Below, piece by piece: positions 56,619 to 64,000 of a stretch of DNA of 64,000 bases. Position numbers and translations under genes: made by a program. Origin of the DNA: Thalassospira profundimaris (GTDB lineage: Bacteria > Pseudomonadota > Alphaproteobacteria > Rhodospirillales > Thalassospiraceae). The stretch covers positions 24,889 to 88,888 of the forward strand of contig NZ_JPWF01000016.1 of assembly GCF_003326675.1 (NCBI RefSeq). Reading direction: 5' to 3'. Each line of letters opens with the position of its first letter. Position 1 is the first letter of the stretch. The notes beneath the pieces are model-generated. The model made no database searches, was not told where the DNA came from, and was given only the letters and a program-made list of their open reading frames with translations.

Positions 56619-57947
56619 ATGACTATTTCCATGAAGAAAACCGGCCTTGCTGCTGTTGCAGCTACCGCCCTTCTGGCAATCGCTTCTCCGGCCTTTGCTC
56701 AGGACGCTGGCGTTTCGGCTGAGACCCAATACATTCTTAACACCTTCAGCTTCCTGTTCAGCGGCGCGCTGGTCATGTGGATGGCTGCTGGTTTTGCGAT
56801 GCTTGAATCCGGCCTCGTCCGTACCAAGAACGTATCGACCATCCTGTTCAAAAACATCGCTCTGTTTGCTGTTGCAGGTATCATGTATTACCTCATCGGC
56901 TACAACCTGATGTATATGGATGTTACGGGCTGGATCGGTTCGCTCAGCCTCTGGAGTGCTGATGATGCAGCAGCTCTGGGTGGTGACTTCTCTGGCGGTT
57001 ATTCTGCAACCTCTGACTGGTTCTTCCAGATGGTGTTCGTTGCAACCGCAGCTTCGATCGTTTCCGGTACTGTTGCCGAGCGCATCAAACTGTGGCCGTT
57101 CATGATCTTCGTCGTCGTACTTACCGGCGTTCTGTATCCGATCACCGGTGCATGGACATGGGGTGGCGGCTGGCTCTCTGAAATGGGCTTTGCTGACTTC
57201 GCCGGTTCGACCATCGTTCACTCGGTTGGCGGCTGGGCTGCTCTGACCGGTGCGATCATCCTCGGTGCACGTAAAGGCAAATTCGGTGCAGACGGTTCGG
57301 TTCACCCGATGCCGGGCTCCAACCTTCCGCTTGCGACCCTTGGTACCTTCGTCCTGTGGCTCGGCTGGTTCGGCTTCAACGGTGGTTCCCAGCTTGCTAT
57401 GGGTTCCGGCGCTGATGTCATCGCGATTGCCAACATCTATGGCAACACCTCGATGGCTGCTGCTGGTGGTGTTGTTGCCGCTGCGATCCTGACCCAGATC
57501 CTTTACAAAAAGGTCGACCTGACCATGGCACTTAACGGTGCGCTGGCTGGTCTGGTTTCGATCACGGCTGGTCCGGACACCCCGACCATCGGTTCTGCCA
57601 TCATCATTGGCGCAATCGGCGGCATCCTGGTTGTCATCGCGGTTCCGCTGCTCGACAAACTGAAAATCGACGACGTCGTTGGCGCAGTTTCGGTTCACCT
57701 TGTTTGCGGTATCTGGGGCACGCTTGCTGTTCCGTTCACCAATGACGGTGCATCGTTTGGCGTACAGCTGACCGGTATCGTTGCAATGGGTGCCTTCACC
57801 ATCGTTACTTCGGCGATTGTGTGGCTCATCCTGAAGTTCACCGTTGGTATCCGCCTGTCTGAAGAAGACGAGGCACTGGGTTCCGATGCGGCTGAACTCG
57901 GCATGGAAGCTTATCCGGAATTCGGTAAGGGTTCCCAGCGCTTCTAA
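56619..57947 (+). CDS. amtB: Ammonium transporter AmtB (first copy, with signal peptide)
   Basis: A 442-residue ammonium channel, trimeric in the inner membrane. A cleavable signal peptide ends at about residue 28 (ASPAFAQDA), then eleven helices follow. The twin-His pore is complete: His201 in GSTIVHSVGGW and His360 in GAVSVHLVCGIWG. It is co-transcribed with glnK and regulated by it: GlnK inserts its T-loop to close the channel. A hairpin and then a strong terminator (58008) follow, separating it from the second Amt gene. Confidence 0.95.
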   Translation: MTISMKKTGLAAVAATALLAIASPAFAQDAGVSAETQYILNTFSFLFSGALVMWMAAGFAMLESGLVRTKNVSTILFKNIALFAVAGIMYYLIGYNLMYMDVTGWIGSLSLWSADDAAALGGDFSGGYSATSDWFFQMVFVATAASIVSGTVAERIKLWPFMIFVVVLTGVLYPITGAWTWGGGWLSEMGFADFAGSTIVHSVGGWAALTGAIILGARKGKFGADGSVHPMPGSNLPLATLGTFVLWLGWFGFNGGSQLAMGSGADVIAIANIYGNTSMAAAGGVVAAAILTQILYKKVDLTMALNGALAGLVSITAGPDTPTIGSAIIIGAIGGILVVIAVPLLDKLKIDDVVGAVSVHLVCGIWGTLAVPFTNDGASFGVQLTGIVAMGAFTIVTSAIVWLILKFTVGIRLSEEDEALGSDAAELGMEAYPEFGKGSQRF

Positions 57948-58286
57948 GCGAATTGATTTCCTGACGGGTATCGGGTTCGCCCGATACCCAGCCTGTCAGA
58001 CCAACTGGCCCGCCCGGGATTTATCCCTGGCGGGCTTTTTGTCTGTATGCTGCCTTTTTGGGCAGCATTTTGATCACTGCGAAGGCAGATCGTGATTTTG
58101 ACATCCCCTGCTTCCTTTTCTTTCAAAGGATCGAACTCACCTCCAGTCCCTTGATGTCATTGGCCTTGAGGCATCTCGACCAGACGTTGGCACGGAAATT
58201 GATCTTGGCAGCTCCGAACCAGAGTCCGGCGGCCCCGACAAGACCGGACCGAGAGGAAACGCTTTTAAGAAACAGGGGGATGCCTT
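57948..58286. other. Intergenic region between the two ammonium transporter genes
   Basis: A 339-bp gap. It contains a hairpin at 57966-57988, the terminator at 58008-58040 and a second hairpin at 58048-58067 (TGCTGCC/GGCAGCA). The remaining 200 bp may carry the promoter of the second transporter. No gene was found. Confidence 0.5.
58008..58040 (+). terminator. Terminator of glnK-amtB
   Basis: GCCCGCCnGGGAT / TCCCTGGCGGGC-type stem (58008-58034) is followed by a T-run at 58035-58040. Confidence 0.88.
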
Positions 58287-59516
58287 ATGGAGGCTTTCCA
58301 GACTGCCTCGGACGTATTTTTCGTCCTGATGGGCGCTATTATGGTGCTCGCAATGCATGCCGGTTTTGCTTTTCTTGAAGTCGGAACAGTCCGCAAAAAG
58401 AACCAGGTCAATGCACTGGTTAAGATCATTATCGATTTCGCCGTTTCGACAATTGCCTATTTCTTTGTCGGTTACAGCATCGCCTATGGCGTTGATTTCT
58501 TTACCAATGCCGCGACCCTTAGCGGGCAGGCCGAAGGCAGCGCCTTTGCCTCAAGCGGCTATGATCTGGTCAAATTCTTCTTCCTGCTGACCTTTGCTGC
58601 CGCCATTCCCGCCATCATCTCGGGCGGCATTGCCGAGCGTGCACGCTTTTACCCGCAGCTTTTTGCCACGGCCATTCTGGTCGGTGTCTGTTATCCGCTG
58701 TTTGAAGGAATGGTCTGGAACAACAATTTCGGTTTCCAGGACCTGATCGAAGCAACATTTGGCGCACCGTTCCATGATTTCGCCGGTTCCATCGTCGTTC
58801 ACGCGGTTGGTGGCTGGATTGCCCTTGGCGCGGTGATCAGTCTGGGCGTGCGCCGCGGTCGTTACACCAAATCGGGTGGCCTGATCGGTATTCCGCCGTC
58901 AAACATTCCGTTCCTTGCGCTTGGATCCTGGGTTTTGTGCGTTGGCTGGTTCGGCTTTAACGTCATGTCCGCCCAATCGGTTTCCGGCATTACCGGCCTT
59001 GTTGCGGTAAATTCGTTGATGGCAATGGTCGGTGGCATTCTGACCGCACTGATTGCCGGTCGAAACGATCCGGGCTTTGTTCATAACGGTGCCTTGGCCG
59101 GTCTGGTTGCTGTTTGCGCCGGTTCCGATGTCATGCATCCGCTTGGCGCACTTGTCACCGGTGGTCTGGCCGGGGTTCTGTTTGTCTGGGGCTTTAACCA
59201 GTGTCAGGCCAAATGGAAAATCGATGACGTACTTGGCGTCTGGCCACTGCATGGCATGTGCGGCCTTATGGGCGGCATTGCCTGTGGCATCTTTGGCCTT
59301 GAGGCCCTTGGCGGTATGGGTGGCGTATCCTTTGGTGCACAGCTTGCCGGATCGCTAAGCGGTGTTGTGTTTGCCACCATTGCCGGCTTTGTCGTCTATG
59401 GCGTGCTGAAAAGAACCATTGGCATTCGTCTTTCGGAAGAAGACGAATTTGACGGGGCTGATGTGTCGATTCACAAGATCGGCGCCTATCCCGAGGATGA
59501 CCTGCGCGCGAGCTGA
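58287..59516 (+). CDS. Ammonium transporter, second copy (no signal peptide)
   Basis: A 409-residue Amt-family channel that differs from the first in starting directly with a transmembrane helix (EAFQTASDVFFVLMGAIMVLAMHAGFAFLEVGTVRKKN), with no cleavable signal. The twin-His pore is present: His172 in GSIVVHAVGGW and His322 in WPLHGMCGLMGG. It lies behind its own 340-bp intergenic region with two hairpins, so it can be transcribed separately. Two Amts of different subtype in tandem suggest different affinity or sensing roles; this is inferred. It is not followed by a PII gene. Confidence 0.92.
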   Translation: MEAFQTASDVFFVLMGAIMVLAMHAGFAFLEVGTVRKKNQVNALVKIIIDFAVSTIAYFFVGYSIAYGVDFFTNAATLSGQAEGSAFASSGYDLVKFFFLLTFAAAIPAIISGGIAERARFYPQLFATAILVGVCYPLFEGMVWNNNFGFQDLIEATFGAPFHDFAGSIVVHAVGGWIALGAVISLGVRRGRYTKSGGLIGIPPSNIPFLALGSWVLCVGWFGFNVMSAQSVSGITGLVAVNSLMAMVGGILTALIAGRNDPGFVHNGALAGLVAVCAGSDVMHPLGALVTGGLAGVLFVWGFNQCQAKWKIDDVLGVWPLHGMCGLMGGIACGIFGLEALGGMGGVSFGAQLAGSLSGVVFATIAGFVVYGVLKRTIGIRLSEEDEFDGADVSIHKIGAYPEDDLRAS

Positions 59517-59547
59517 CAGACCATCCCAAATCGCCACCAAATTTATC

Positions 59548-59580
59548 AAAGCCCGGAAAGCCCGCCTTTCCGGGCTTTTT
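59548..59580 (+). terminator. Terminator of the second Amt gene
   Basis: A 13-bp perfect stem (59548-59560 with 59566-59578) with a five-base loop and a T-run. Confidence 0.9.
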
Positions 59581-59704
59581 GCACCTTCACACCCTGTCTC
59601 TTAAATCTTTCTTTGCACTTTTGGCATAGGGGTAAAGTCAGGGGAATTTACCCATATTCTGCAGAAGAGCTCCGCACAGCTGACGGGGCACAGATAAAGC
59701 TGGA

Positions 59705-60907
59705 ATGACGACGACCATGTTTAACGAACGCCTGGATCAATTGCCTGCCTATCCGTTTCCGCGATTGGCGGCCCTGCTTGACGGGATTGAACCCGGTCAA
59801 TCGCCCTTGGTGATGTCCATTGGCGAACCGCAACATGAACCGCCCGCGATGATTACCGAGGCGATGGTCAAATATGCGTCACTTTGGCACAAATATCCGC
59901 CAGGTTCCGGCACGCCGGAACTGCGCGACGCCATCAAAAACTGGCTTGATCGCCGTTATAACCTGCCGACGGACATGATTCATCGTGACGATCATGTCCT
60001 GCCGGTCGCGGGTACACGCGAAGCCCTTTATCTGATTGCAACCACCGTCATTCCGCAGGATCGACCGGGCCCGAAGCCCAAGGTGCTGCTGCCCAATCCG
60101 TTTTATCAGGTCTATTGCGGCGCAGCCGTTCTGAATGACGCCGAAATGGTGCCGCTTGCCGCGGGTCCTGAAACCGGTTTCCTGCCCGATCTAGATCAGA
60201 TCGATACCGAAACGTTGGATACTTGCAGTCTGTTTTTCCTGTGTTCTCCGGCCAATCCGCAGGGTGCAATTGCATCGCCGGAATATCTTGAACGGATCAT
60301 CGGGCTTTCGCGCAAGCATGATTTCGTTCTGGCGATGGATGAATGCTATGCCGATATCTATGACCGCGAACCTCCGATAGGTGCGCTTGAAATCTGCGCC
60401 AAGCAGGGTGGAAATATGGACAATCTCCTTGTTTTCCACAGCCTATCGAAACGTTCAAGCGCGCCGGGCCTGCGGTCTGGTTTTGTGGCCGGTGATGCTA
60501 AAATCGTCAAACGCTTTACCGCCCTTCGCAGCTATTGCTCGGCCACCATTCCGATGCCGGTGATGGCCGCATCCACCGCGCTTTGGAATGACGATGTTCA
60601 TGCCGAAGAAAACCGCGATCTTTACCGCGCCAAAATCGACATTGCCGCTGAAATCTTTGGCAACCGGTTTGGTTTTTATCGCCCGCCGGGGGGATTTTTC
60701 CTGTGGCTTGATGTTGGCGACGGCGAAGCTGCAACCAAGAAAATCTGGAAGGAAGCCGGGGTCAAGGTCATCCCGGGCAGTTATCTTTCGATCACCGACA
60801 AGGATGGTAGCAATCCGGGCACGCAGTTTATCCGCATTGCACTTGTCCATGATCTTGCAACCACACGCGAAGGGCTGACGCGGATTGCCAAGGCGCTTGA
60901 AAGCTAA
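59705..60907 (+). CDS. dapC: PLP aminotransferase, DapC-like (succinyl-DAP aminotransferase)
   Basis: A 400-residue class I/II aminotransferase. The sequence FNERLDQLPAYPFPRLAALLDG is the hallmark of the DapC subgroup, which converts N-succinyl-2-amino-6-oxopimelate to N-succinyl-LL-2,6-diaminopimelate in lysine and peptidoglycan synthesis. The PLP lysine is in FHSLSKRSSAPGLRSGF, with DECYADIYD (Asp binding PLP) and RSGFVAGD. ATGs at 59705 and 59717 are both possible. It sits between the Amt genes and ftsK, an order also found in related bacteria. Alternative: a general aromatic or aspartate aminotransferase. Confidence 0.82.
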   Translation: MTTTMFNERLDQLPAYPFPRLAALLDGIEPGQSPLVMSIGEPQHEPPAMITEAMVKYASLWHKYPPGSGTPELRDAIKNWLDRRYNLPTDMIHRDDHVLPVAGTREALYLIATTVIPQDRPGPKPKVLLPNPFYQVYCGAAVLNDAEMVPLAAGPETGFLPDLDQIDTETLDTCSLFFLCSPANPQGAIASPEYLERIIGLSRKHDFVLAMDECYADIYDREPPIGALEICAKQGGNMDNLLVFHSLSKRSSAPGLRSGFVAGDAKIVKRFTALRSYCSATIPMPVMAASTALWNDDVHAEENRDLYRAKIDIAAEIFGNRFGFYRPPGGFFLWLDVGDGEAATKKIWKEAGVKVIPGSYLSITDKDGSNPGTQFIRIALVHDLATTREGLTRIAKALES

Positions 60908-60967
60908 GTCTTTCGCGCCAAAGCAGTCATACAGCCCAAACAGGACTTAACCAGAACGGATACCCAG

Positions 60968-63421
60968 ATGAGCAGTCAGTCGAACATTCTTGGAACCGCT
61001 TTTATGCCCGGCAGTCTCGTGACTTTGCTGAAGCGCAGCGGTTTGCGGATTTGCGGCCTTGGTCTGGTTTTCATTGCCATTGCCCTGTTCATCATGTTGA
61101 TCGGGTTCCATCCGGGCGATCCGTCCTTTAACCACGCAGCAGACCGGGGACCGATCTTTAATCCGCTGGGGATTATCGGGGCCTATGGCGCGGATCTGAT
61201 GTTGCGGACCCTTGGTCTTGCATCTGCGCTTTTGACCGTTCTGATGCTGGGATGGGGATTGCGCCTGATTGCGGTTAAACCGTTCAGCTGGATGTGGGTG
61301 CGGTTTCTGGTCCTGCCGCTGGCACTTTTGCTGGTTGCTATTTCAGCTGCCGCCATCCAGCCCGGCATGCACTGGCCGCTGACCGTTGGTCTTGGCGGTT
61401 TCGCCGGTGATTTGTTGCTGGCCAAGCTTCAGGCCGGATTTGCCATGATCGGCATTCCGGGCGCACGTGCCATCATTGCCCTGTCCTCAATGATCCTTGG
61501 TTTGGTCCTTACCATTTTCTGCATGGCCTATTCCCTGTCGGATTGGGAACGTCTGGGCGGTATTCTTGCCTTTACCAGCGGCAAGATCATTGCCGGCATC
61601 CGTGCGATCATTCCGACCGGCAGCAATGACGAACCGGTTGCCAAACGCGCACCGGGTTCGCGCCAGGAACCGTCGCTTGATAAATCGAAATCCAAGCTGG
61701 GTACGGCCATTTCCACCCGTCGTTCCGAACCGAAAATCGAACCGGATTACAGCGACGATGACGGTTATGACGACGATGACGGTATTGATACCGAACCGCC
61801 GGTCCATATCGTTGCCGCCCCAGCGGCCAAGCTGCAACCCAGCCAGAAGGCCGCCGCACAACGTCAGGCATCCTTTGATCTGGGATCGGATGAATATCGC
61901 TTCCCGCCGCTTGATCTGCTGCACGAGCCGGACCCGGCCGATGCCGCCCAGATTGATCAGGAAGCCTTGGCACAGAATGCCCGTCTGCTTGAAACCGTCC
62001 TTCAGGACTTTGGCGTCAAGGGCGAGATTGTTCAGGTCCGACCGGGCCCGGTTGTTACCCTGTACGAGCTTGAACCCGCAGCCGGGGTCAAATCATCACG
62101 GGTTATCGGTCTTGCCGATGATATTGCGCGCTCCATGAGCGCGATTGCCGCCCGTGTTGCCGTGGTGCCAGGCCGTAATGTGATTGGTATCGAATTGCCA
62201 AACGCACGTCGCGAAACCGTGCATCTGCATGAAATTCTGGCATCAAGCGACTTTGACAAGAATACCGGCAAGCTCAATATGAGCCTTGGCAAGGATATTG
62301 GCGGCACACCGGTGATTGCCGACCTTGCGAAAATGCCGCACTTGCTGATTGCCGGTACGACGGGTTCGGGTAAATCGGTCGGGGTGAACGCAATGATCCT
62401 GTCATTGCTTTATCGGCTTAAGCCCGAAGAATGCCGCTTTATCATGATTGACCCGAAGATGCTGGAACTGTCGATCTATGACGGCATTCCGCATCTTTTG
62501 ACCCCGGTTGTCACCGACCCGCACAAGGCGGTTGTCGCCCTGAAATGGGCCGTGCGCGAAATGGAAGACCGTTATCGCGCCATGAGCCAGGTGGGCGTGC
62601 GTAACATCGCCGGGTACAACAAACGCATCAAGGAAGCCGCCGCCAAGGGCGAACAGCTTACGCGCCGCGTTCAGACCGGCTTTGACCCTGAAACCGGCAA
62701 GCCGATCTTTGAAGATCAGGAACTGCCGATGGAGCCGCTGCCGTTTATCGTCATCATCGTTGACGAGATGGCCGACCTGATGCTGGTGGCGGGCAAGGAT
62801 GTCGAAGCATCGATCCAGCGTCTGGCACAGATGGCCCGTGCGGCGGGTCTGCATCTGATCATGGCAACACAGCGCCCGTCAGTGGACGTGATCACAGGTA
62901 CGATCAAGGCGAACTTCCCGACCCGTATTTCCTATTCCGTGACCTCGAAAATTGACTCGCGTACCATCCTTGGTGAAATGGGCGCAGAACAGCTTCTGGG
63001 GCAAGGCGATATGCTTTACATGGGTCAGGGTGGCCGTTTGCAGCGTGTTCACGGCCCGTTTGTATCGGATGAAGAAGTCGAAAGCATCGTCAAGCATCTG
63101 CGCGATCAAGGCGACCCCGCCTATCTTGAAACCGTTACCGAAGAACCCGAAGAAGATCCGATGGCGGCCTATATAGGTGGTGGCAATGCCGGTGCAGGCG
63201 GCGGATCCGATGATGATCTTTATAATCAGGCGGTTGGCATTGTCCTGCGCGAGAAAAAGGCATCGACAAGCTTTATCCAGCGCAAACTGTCCATCGGTTA
63301 TAACCGTGCAGCCCGCATCATCGAACAGATGGAAGAAAACGGCGTGGTTTCCGCCGCCAACCATGTCGGCAAGCGCGAAGTGCTGATGGAAAATATGGAT
63401 GGGTCGCCTTACGAATATTGA
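60968..63421 (+). CDS. ftsK: DNA translocase FtsK
   Basis: An 817-residue division-site DNA pump. Four N-terminal helices (about residues 25-190) anchor it in the membrane, and a charged linker (about 210-290, with a DDD-rich stretch) follows. The motor has Walker A GTTGSGKS (about 463-470), Walker [12 protein letters not shown], and the substrate motif [23 protein letters not shown]. The C-terminal gamma domain is a winged helix ([28 protein letters not shown]), which reads KOPS and activates XerCD. The length suits alphaproteobacterial FtsK. It is 60 bp downstream of the aminotransferase gene. Confidence 0.96.
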   Translation: MSSQSNILGTAFMPGSLVTLLKRSGLRICGLGLVFIAIALFIMLIGFHPGDPSFNHAADRGPIFNPLGIIGAYGADLMLRTLGLASALLTVLMLGWGLRLIAVKPFSWMWVRFLVLPLALLLVAISAAAIQPGMHWPLTVGLGGFAGDLLLAKLQAGFAMIGIPGARAIIALSSMILGLVLTIFCMAYSLSDWERLGGILAFTSGKIIAGIRAIIPTGSNDEPVAKRAPGSRQEPSLDKSKSKLGTAISTRRSEPKIEPDYSDDDGYDDDDGIDTEPPVHIVAAPAAKLQPSQKAAAQRQASFDLGSDEYRFPPLDLLHEPDPADAAQIDQEALAQNARLLETVLQDFGVKGEIVQVRPGPVVTLYELEPAAGVKSSRVIGLADDIARSMSAIAARVAVVPGRNVIGIELPNARRETVHLHEILASSDFDKNTGKLNMSLGKDIGGTPVIADLAKMPHLLIAGTTGSGKSVGVNAMILSLLYRLKPEECRFIMIDPKMLELSIYDGIPHLLTPVVTDPHKAVVALKWAVREMEDRYRAMSQVGVRNIAGYNKRIKEAAAKGEQLTRRVQTGFDPETGKPIFEDQELPMEPLPFIVIIVDEMADLMLVAGKDVEASIQRLAQMARAAGLHLIMATQRPSVDVITGTIKANFPTRISYSVTSKIDSRTILGEMGAEQLLGQGDMLYMGQGGRLQRVHGPFVSDEEVESIVKHLRDQGDPAYLETVTEEPEEDPMAAYIGGGNAGAGGGSDDDLYNQAVGIVLREKKASTSFIQRKLSIGYNRAARIIEQMEENGVVSAANHVGKREVLMENMDGSPYEY

Positions 63422-63457
63422 TCATCGACAGGATCACGTCGCAAGACCACAAATCCG

Positions 63458-63488
63458 AAAGGCAGCCCATTTTCGGGCTGCCTTTATC
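63458..63488 (+). terminator. Terminator of ftsK
   Basis: AAAGGCAGCCC pairs with GGGCTGCCTTT (63458-63468 with 63475-63485) over a six-base loop. The T-run is short. Confidence 0.75.
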
Positions 63489-63509
63489 ATTTCCTTGGCT
63501 TGCATCCGT

Positions 63510-63822
63510 TCAGGTCATCAAGACGTAATCATCAACCAGACGCAGTAAGCCAATCCGTCTAGACGCAGCTGCACTTTGCAAAGCTGATTCAAGCGATGCC
63601 GTCTTTTCAAGCTTATTATCAGGTTGCCGCAGCAAACTACTTAATCTTTGTAATACCTGCACAGCCCCCGGCCACATGCACTTGGGATAGTGACGCACTG
63701 GCAATTTCCGCATCATCGTGGCTGCAGGATGATGCCTCCCAACCGAGCCGGGAAAGTTCCGCGCCGCCGCTCGAAATCCAGTCAGTCATCAAAGCAGTGC
63801 TCTTCTCTGTCGATACATTCAT
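63510..63822 (-). pseudogene. Possible frameshifted small gene
   Basis: On the minus strand a 61-codon frame (ATG 63822) runs to about the G5 run near 63671 and then into a stop. A shifted frame (63510-63716) continues with a helical, charged C-terminal half (QVLQRLSSLLRQPDNKLEK, then ALQSAAASRRIGLLRLVDD). Deleting one G at the G5 run would join them into about 103 residues. This could be a decayed gene, a sequencing error, or chance. I do not recognise the product. Confidence 0.3.
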
Positions 63823-64000
63823 GTTCTCGCGTCCCTATTTGCCTTCGAACCACCCATTGATTGAACAGCGGGCCGAAAAATATGTCAATTTGGTTTGCAC
63901 TTACCAAGTATACAGATGATTGCATCCCTTACGAATACTGACAGGGCACATCGTCAATAACCGAACGACTGTGCCGTCCTAAAATAGGTTGACGGTTTTT

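Larger units (their letters stand above)
63422..64000. other. Region after ftsK with no secure gene
   Basis: This 579-bp stretch holds the ftsK terminator, a probable broken small gene (63510-63822) and AT-rich DNA. The last 30 bases resemble an IS end. No intact gene was accepted. Confidence 0.5.

Overview
The window reads as chromosomal DNA from an alphaproteobacterium, most likely a member of the Rhodospirillales close to Thalassospira. This is inferred from moderate GC content, a large ~1600-residue NAD-glutamate dehydrogenase, the thioredoxin/Lon-N/Trm112/DUF971 cluster, the GlnK-Amt locus beside an aminotransferase and ftsK, and a GANTC-rich intergenic region. No plasmid, phage or CRISPR locus is visible. 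An IS end may lie at the extreme right edge.

Layout. 0.1-2.3 kb: a MarR regulator, a LysE-type exporter and a FliL-like secreted protein. 2.3-8.1 kb: a complete yejABEF-type oligopeptide ABC importer on the minus strand. 8.2-9.9 kb: a LysR regulator, then a DUF1127 gene whose 3' region is a string of hairpins with C-rich loops ending in a terminator, resembling the anti-Shine-Dalgarno sRNAs found behind DUF1127 genes in Rhodobacter. 9.9-22 kb: mostly minus-strand single genes (methyltransferase, quinone reductase, MarR/EamA divergent pair with two perfect 16-bp palindromes, NmrA-type reductase, ProC-like reductase, pirin, aldo-keto reductase, FIST and J-domain proteins), with tRNA-Ser(GGA) and one AT-rich foreign-looking membrane gene. 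22.05-23.07 kb: about 1 kb without genes, holding 11 GANTC sites in 266 bp and DnaA-box-like sequences; this is the most unusual stretch.

23-31.6 kb: tesA divergent from the ybbA-ybbP ABC pair, an acyl-CoA synthetase, a secreted one-haem protein and a Bax-inhibitor-1 protein. 31.7-40.7 kb: two uncharacterised proteins, HtpX, and a TetR-RND efflux locus with matching operators. 40.9-50 kb: NAD-GDH, a FabI-type enoyl reductase, DUF488, and a CHASE4-GGDEF-EAL protein. 50.1-50.4 kb: three identical tRNA-Gly(GCC) genes in perfect 111-bp tandem units.

50.6-64 kb: a ProX-like editing protein, thioredoxin/Lon-N/Trm112/DUF971, OmpW, a UbiH-family hydroxylase, then a nitrogen locus (sigma-54-like promoter, glnK and two ammonium transporters), a DapC-like aminotransferase and ftsK. 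Ammonium uptake and sensing (GlnK, two Amts) and glutamate catabolism (GDH) are both represented, but lie 10 kb apart in separate units. The last 500 bp hold only a probably broken small ORF.
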